A DNA stretch of 64,000 nt from Mycolicibacterium iranicum (GTDB lineage: Bacteria; Actinomycetota; Actinomycetes; Mycobacteriales; Mycobacteriaceae). The notes under the pieces are model-generated. The model had not been told where the DNA came from. It searched no databases and saw only the letters and a program-made list of their open reading frames with translations. Location: assembly GCF_001650495.1 (NCBI RefSeq), contig NZ_LWCS01000054.1:124001-188000 (forward strand), given 5' to 3'. Of this stretch, positions 59,964-64,000 are shown one piece after another (the stretch's first letter is position 1; each line of letters opens with the position of its first letter). Position numbers and translations under genes: made by a program.

Positions 59964-61616
59964 ATGACGACGAAGTCCGCGGACGCGATCGTGGTGGGCC
60001 ACGGCCTCGCTGGGTTGGTGGCGACATGCGAACTCGCCGACGCGGGCAAGCGGGTCCTTCTGCTCGACCAGCAGGGCCCCGCGGATCTCGGCGGTCAGGC
60101 GTACTGGTCCTACGGCGGACTGTTCATGGTCGACACCCCCGAGCAGCGCCGCCTCGGCATCAAGGACTCCCGCGAGCTCGCGATGCAGGACTGGCTGAGT
60201 TCGGCTGAGTTCTCCGACGGCGCCGACGACCGTTGGGCACGCCAATGGGCTTCCCGCTACCTCGATTTCGCGTCCGGCGAGAAGCGTCGCTGGCTGCGCA
60301 GCCTCGGCTGGCGGCCGTATCCCATCCCGGTGTGGCCCGAACGCGGCGGCCATGGCGCGCTCGGATCGGGCAACAGCGTTCCCCGTTTCCACGTCACGTG
60401 GGGCACCGGACCCGGCATCGTCGAGATCTTCGCCGAGCGGGTGCGGGCCGCCCGGGCCCGCGGTGTGGTCACGTGTCTGCACTGGCACCGCGTCGACGAG
60501 CTGATCGTCGACAACAACACCGTCACCGGAGTCCGCGGCAAGACATTGCAGCCGTCGGCGTACCGGCGCGGGGAACCATCGCGGCCAACCGAGTCAGGCG
60601 ATTTCACCCTCGTCGCACCGGCCGTACTCCTGGCCACCGGCGGGGTCGGCGGCAGCCCGGAGCTCGTGCGCGAGCTCTTCACCCGGAGCTTCGGCCGTTA
60701 TCCCGACGAATTGCTGTGCGGCAACCCCGCTTACGTCGACGGCAAGATGATCGCTATCGCGAAGAGTGCAGGCGCCCACGTGGTCAACGAGGACCGGTTG
60801 TGGTTCTACCCCGACGGTGTCAAGAACATCGAACCGATTTGGCCCAACCACGGAATTCACGTCACGGCAGGGCCGTCAGCATTGTGGCTCGACGCGTCCG
60901 GTGAGAGGTTCCCCCCACCGCTGTACCCGAACTTCGACACCGTCGGCGCTGTCCGTCACGTGGTGGCAACGGGGCACTCCTACTCGTGGCTGATCATGAA
61001 TCGCGAGATCTTCCGTAGGGAGTTCGGGATGTCCGGCCAGGAGCAGAACCCGGCGCTGACGGGAAAGCACGTCTGGAAAGTTGTGAAAGGGACCCTGAAT
61101 CCGGTCATCTCGCCGCACATGCAGCGCTTTCTGGACGAGGGTGAGGACTTCGTCACCGCCCACTCGATAGACGGCCTCGCCTCCGGCATGAACGCGGTGC
61201 CGGGTGTGCAGCCCATCGATGAGGAGGTCCTCGAGCGTCAGATCCGGGCCCGTGACGCCCAGTCACGCAACGCCTACAGCAAGGATTTGCAGTTCGCCGC
61301 GATCCGCAATGCGAGGCGCTACCTGCCTGACAGGTCGCGGATCGCCAAACCTGGGCCCCTCCTCGATGGCTCACAGCTCATCGCAGTGAAGCTCCACATC
61401 ACGACCCGCAAGACGCTGGGCGGCCTGCAGACCGACACCGCCGGTCGAGTCTTGACGGCGGGCGGTGACCCCTTGCCGGGGCTCTACGCCGCGGGCGAGG
61501 TGTCGGGCTTCGGCGGCGGCGGTATCCACGGCCGACGCTCGCTGGAGGGAACCTTCGTCGGCGGGTGCCTGTTTACCGGGAGGGTCACGGGACGTTCAAT
61601 CGTCTCCGTAAGTTGA
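59964..61616 (+). CDS. FAD-binding dehydrogenase (Rv0785/KstD-like)
   Basis: A 550-residue flavoprotein of the fumarate reductase/3-ketosteroid dehydrogenase superfamily. FAD motif VVGHGLAGLVATCELADAGK is near 10-29, LDQQGPADLGGQAYWSYGGL is near 36-55, and the late motif LYAAGEVSGFGGGGIHGRRS near 511-530 is the flavin-phosphate loop. Homologues such as Rv0785 are called FAD-binding dehydrogenases with unknown substrate. The ATG at 59964 matches the family start. Five bases separate it from the following SDR gene; SDR, moeA and psd follow in the same direction. Confidence 0.88.
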   Translation: MTTKSADAIVVGHGLAGLVATCELADAGKRVLLLDQQGPADLGGQAYWSYGGLFMVDTPEQRRLGIKDSRELAMQDWLSSAEFSDGADDRWARQWASRYLDFASGEKRRWLRSLGWRPYPIPVWPERGGHGALGSGNSVPRFHVTWGTGPGIVEIFAERVRAARARGVVTCLHWHRVDELIVDNNTVTGVRGKTLQPSAYRRGEPSRPTESGDFTLVAPAVLLATGGVGGSPELVRELFTRSFGRYPDELLCGNPAYVDGKMIAIAKSAGAHVVNEDRLWFYPDGVKNIEPIWPNHGIHVTAGPSALWLDASGERFPPPLYPNFDTVGAVRHVVATGHSYSWLIMNREIFRREFGMSGQEQNPALTGKHVWKVVKGTLNPVISPHMQRFLDEGEDFVTAHSIDGLASGMNAVPGVQPIDEEVLERQIRARDAQSRNAYSKDLQFAAIRNARRYLPDRSRIAKPGPLLDGSQLIAVKLHITTRKTLGGLQTDTAGRVLTAGGDPLPGLYAAGEVSGFGGGGIHGRRSLEGTFVGGCLFTGRVTGRSIVSVS

Positions 61617-61620
61617 TGTC

Positions 61621-62538
61621 ATGACCTCTAAATGGACCGCAGCCGACGTACCCGATCAGACCGGCCGCACAGCCATCGTGACCGGCGCCAACACCGGCAT
61701 CGGCTACGAAGCCGCCCTGGTGCTCGCCGGTAAGGGCGCTCGTGTCGTCCTCGCCGTACGCAACGCAGGCAAAGGCCAGAAAGCGCTCGACGCGATCACC
61801 CGAAAGCACCCCGGCGCAGCCGTCACACTGCAGGAACTCGACCTGTCGTCGCTGGCCAGCGTCCGCAACGCCACCGATGCGTTGCGCGCCGCCCATCCGC
61901 GAATCGACCTGCTGATCAACAACGCCGGCGTGATGTACCCGCCCAAACAGGTCACCCGCGACGGCTTCGAACTGCAATTCGGCACCAACCACCTCGGGCA
62001 TTTCGCGTTCACCGGGCTGTTGCTGGACAACCTGCTCGAGGTACCCGGTTCTCGGGTGGTGACGGTCGCGAGTATCGCCCACAACATCAGGGCCGGGATC
62101 CACTTCGACGACCTCCAGTGGGAGCGGTCGTACAACCGCGTCGCCGCCTACGGGCAGTCCAAGCTCGCCAACCTCATGTTCACCTACGAACTGCAGCGCA
62201 GGCTCGCCGCCAAAGGCGCGCCGACCATCGCGGTCGCCGCCCACCCCGGCATCTCCAACACCGAGCTGATGCGCCACATACCCGGCTCCGGCCTTCCCGG
62301 TTTCGCGCAGCTCGCTGGACTCGTCACGAACAATCCTGAGGTCGGCGCCCTGGGGACGCTGCGGGCGGCCACCGACCCCGGTGTGCAGGGTGGCCAGTAT
62401 TACGGGCCCTCGGGATTCCGCGAGTTGGTCGGCCACCCGGTGCTCGTCGAGTCGAACGCGACATCGCACGATGTCGCGGTGCAGCAGCGCCTGTGGGCGG
62501 TGTCCGAGGAGTTGACCGGCGTGAAGTTCGGGATCTGA
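61621..62538 (+). CDS. Rv0439c-like SDR oxidoreductase (syntenic copy)
   Basis: A 305-residue SDR with TGANTGIG at 20-27, NNAGVMYPP, the catalytic serine in TVASIAHNI and YGQSK near 178-182. By position directly before moeA and psd it is the orthologue of Rv0439c, whereas the tandem pair at 50.2-52.0 kb are paralogues of it. Substrate is unknown. The stop overlaps the moeA ATG (TGATG), so they are translationally coupled. Confidence 0.93.
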   Translation: MTSKWTAADVPDQTGRTAIVTGANTGIGYEAALVLAGKGARVVLAVRNAGKGQKALDAITRKHPGAAVTLQELDLSSLASVRNATDALRAAHPRIDLLINNAGVMYPPKQVTRDGFELQFGTNHLGHFAFTGLLLDNLLEVPGSRVVTVASIAHNIRAGIHFDDLQWERSYNRVAAYGQSKLANLMFTYELQRRLAAKGAPTIAVAAHPGISNTELMRHIPGSGLPGFAQLAGLVTNNPEVGALGTLRAATDPGVQGGQYYGPSGFRELVGHPVLVESNATSHDVAVQQRLWAVSEELTGVKFGI

Positions 62539-63755
62539 TGCCGCCGATGCGCTCGGTCGACGAGCACCGGCGCGTGGTCGCCGACCTGATCACCGCACGG
62601 CCCGCCGCGCAGGTGCCGATCGCCGAAGCGCTCGGTCTCGTTCTCGGCGCCGACGTCGTCGCGCCCCTGTCGCTTCCGGGCTTCGACAACTCCGCCATGG
62701 ACGGTTACGCCGTCCTCACCGAGGACATCGCTTCGGCCACCGACGAGAACCCGGTACGCCTGCCGGTCGCCGAGGACATCCCCGCCGGGCGCACCGACAT
62801 CCCGACGCTGGCGCCCGGTACCGCGCACCGCATCATGACCGGCGCCCCTCTCCCTGTGGGCGCCACGTCCGTCGTGGCGGTCGAGTCCACGGATGGCGGC
62901 GTCGACACCGTGACGATCCGCGCGAGCACGAAGGTTGGACAGCACATTCGCCGTGCCGGTGAGGACGTCACCTCCGGGACGACGGTGCTGCGCGCCGGGC
63001 AGCTGGTGACGCCGGCCGCCCTCGGGTTGGCGGCCGCGTTGGGTCTCGCCGAGCTGACGGTGCTCCCACGCCTGCGGGTCCTCGTCATGTCCACCGGAAC
63101 CGAACTGGTCACAGCAGGCCAACCGCTGGAGCCCGGGCAGATCTACGAGTCCAACGGCGTGATGCTGGCGGCCGCCGTGCGCGACGCAGGCGCCGAGGTG
63201 GTCGCGTCGCCGATGAGCGACGACAACGTCGACGCGTTCCGGCAGACGTTGCAGGGCTATGCCGGCTCCCGGGCTGGCGAGGTGGACCTGATCATCACGA
63301 CCGGCGGCGTCAGCGCGGGCGCCTACGAGGTGGTCAAAGACGCGTTCGGCGGAGGGGCCGTCGAGTTCGTGAAGGTCGCGATGCAACCGGGGATGCCGCA
63401 GGGCGCGGGCACGGTCGACGGCATCCCGATCGTCACGCTGCCCGGCAATCCGGTGAGCTCGCTCGTGTCGTTCGAGGTGTTCATCCGTCCCGCGTTGCGG
63501 GCGGCGATGGGGCGCTCCGACAACGAACGGCCCCGTCGCGCTGCGACGCTGACGGAGGACCTGACGTCGCCACGCGGCAAGCGGCAGTTCCGGCGCGGTG
63601 TGTTCGACCCCGTCGCCGACACCGTGACCAGCTACGGCCCTCCGGCGTCGCATCACCTGCGCTGGCTGGCTTCGGCGAACTGCCTGCTGGAGATCGACGA
63701 GGACACCGCCGAGCTGGCGGCGGGGTCACGTGTGCACGTGTGGGACCTGCGGTAG
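62538..63755 (+). CDS. moeA: Molybdopterin molybdenumtransferase MoeA
   Basis: A 405-residue enzyme that inserts molybdate into adenylylated molybdopterin in molybdenum-cofactor synthesis; cytosolic. Motifs are GFDNSAMDGYAV near 49-60, HRIMTGAPLPVGAT near 97-110, DLIITTGGVSAGAYE near 251-265 (the MoCF-fold TGGVSAG) and VTLPGNPVSSLVSFE near 299-313. Synteny with Rv0438c (moeA2) supports the assignment as moeA2. The start at 62538 overlaps the SDR stop (TGATG). The stop codon TAG is itself the first part of the 32-base tandem repeat. Confidence 0.95.
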   Translation: MPPMRSVDEHRRVVADLITARPAAQVPIAEALGLVLGADVVAPLSLPGFDNSAMDGYAVLTEDIASATDENPVRLPVAEDIPAGRTDIPTLAPGTAHRIMTGAPLPVGATSVVAVESTDGGVDTVTIRASTKVGQHIRRAGEDVTSGTTVLRAGQLVTPAALGLAAALGLAELTVLPRLRVLVMSTGTELVTAGQPLEPGQIYESNGVMLAAAVRDAGAEVVASPMSDDNVDAFRQTLQGYAGSRAGEVDLIITTGGVSAGAYEVVKDAFGGGAVEFVKVAMQPGMPQGAGTVDGIPIVTLPGNPVSSLVSFEVFIRPALRAAMGRSDNERPRRAATLTEDLTSPRGKRQFRRGVFDPVADTVTSYGPPASHHLRWLASANCLLEIDEDTAELAAGSRVHVWDLR

Positions 63756-63850
63756 TCATGACTCCTCGCGCAAGCGCTCGTCGGTAGTCATGACTCCTCG
63801 CGCAAGCGCTCGTCGGTAGTCATGACTCCTCGCGCAAGCGCTCGTCGGTA
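63751..63850. repeat. 32-bp minisatellite (3 copies) between moeA and psd
   Basis: The 32-base unit beginning GGTAGTCATGACTCC and ending GCGCTCGTC occurs three times head to tail with no mismatch, followed by four bases of a fourth copy. It contains GCGCAAGCGC, a small dyad. The plus strand of each unit has ATG ... TAG for MTPRASARR. The minus strand has ATG ... TGA for MTTDERLREES, twice complete, with each TGA overlapping the next ATG. It resembles MIRU/VNTR loci of mycobacteria in layout, but not in sequence as I remember it. Confidence 0.95.
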
Positions 63851-63863
63851 GACTCGCTGGACG

Positions 63864-64000
63864 ATGGCCAGACGCCCCGACCTCAAGACAGGACCAGCGC
63901 GCCTGGCGGCCCTGGTTCGCACCACCGTCCCCCCGATGCACTCCGCCGGGTTGCCGTTCGTCGGCGCGAGCCTGGCCGTGGCACTCGCCGGGCGCAGGAC
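63864..64000 (+). CDS. psd: Phosphatidylserine decarboxylase, N-terminal part (cut by the window edge)
   Basis: The first 45 codons read MARRPDLKTGPARLAALVRT then VPPMHSAGLPFVGASLAVAL, matching the mycobacterial Psd N-terminus as I recall it (Rv0437c, which follows moeA2). The enzyme makes phosphatidylethanolamine from phosphatidylserine at the membrane. The GST-type self-cleavage site lies beyond the window. The ATG at 63864 is 14 bases downstream of the minisatellite, so the repeat occupies the psd leader. Confidence 0.85.
   Translation, partial: MARRPDLKTGPARLAALVRTTVPPMHSAGLPFVGASLAVALAGRR

Noticed and set aside
63751..63850. CRISPR array
   Set aside because: The units are directly adjacent with no spacers and only three copies; no cas gene is present.

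Overview
The window is high-GC actinobacterial chromosome and almost certainly comes from a fast-growing environmental Mycobacterium (Mycolicibacterium). Gene order, recalled from M. tuberculosis and not computed, runs left to right like Rv0479c to Rv0437c: Rv0479c-like / deoC / Rv0477 / Rv0476 / hbhA / Rv0474 / Rv0473 / Rv0472c, then fadB2 / icl / Rv0466 / ramB / Rv0464c, lpdC and Rv0463, the Rv0461-Rv0460-Rv0459-like genes, the Rv0457c peptidase, groEL2 (Rv0440), the Rv0439c SDR, moeA and psd. Blocks that I do not recall from the M. tuberculosis locus lie between these anchors. I saw no rRNA, tRNA, CRISPR array or insertion sequence.

Region by region. 1-4.3 kb is a minus-strand operon (XRE regulator, hbhA, two small envelope proteins, deoC) plus a DUF445 membrane protein. 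4.4-6.9 kb has a TetR gene, a PPK2 kinase and an AbiEi/DUF559 protein bracketed by two copies of a palindromic repeat. 7-12.5 kb is the acetate/fatty-acid carbon block: fadB2, icl, a thioesterase and the regulator ramB, with shared TTGCGAA boxes in front of icl and ramB. 12.5-16.3 kb holds a hydrolase, a membrane diguanylate cyclase and lpdC. 16.3-21 kb is a complete five-gene peptide/nickel-type ABC importer abutting lpdC.

21-27.8 kb is the most coherent accessory system. A zinc alcohol dehydrogenase, an acetoin-reductase-like SDR, an AcoR/MimR-like GAF regulator without a sigma54 domain and a DUF779 protein form one operon. It is divergent from a flavin monooxygenase with an N-terminal SnoaL-like domain, and the shared 119-bp promoter region carries a four-half-site dyad. 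27.8-36.8 kb has a stand-alone L7/L12-tail protein, a prolyl oligopeptidase, lipoproteins, a serine hydrolase flanked by a 27-bp direct repeat, an RclC-like membrane protein with an ECF sigma/zinc anti-sigma pair, and a monooxygenase-TetR pair. 36.8-47.5 kb is a run of metabolic and envelope genes, including a second, different PPK2.

47.6-50 kb is groEL2 with a clear terminator and two CIRCE elements. From 50 kb on there are a TetR-controlled tandem pair of Rv0439c-like SDRs, a helicase, a flavoprotein, a HAD phosphatase, a TipAS-type MerR regulator and a bacterial PH-domain pair. The window ends with an FAD dehydrogenase - SDR - moeA - psd run, in which a 3 x 32 bp minisatellite containing chained mini-ORFs separates moeA from psd.
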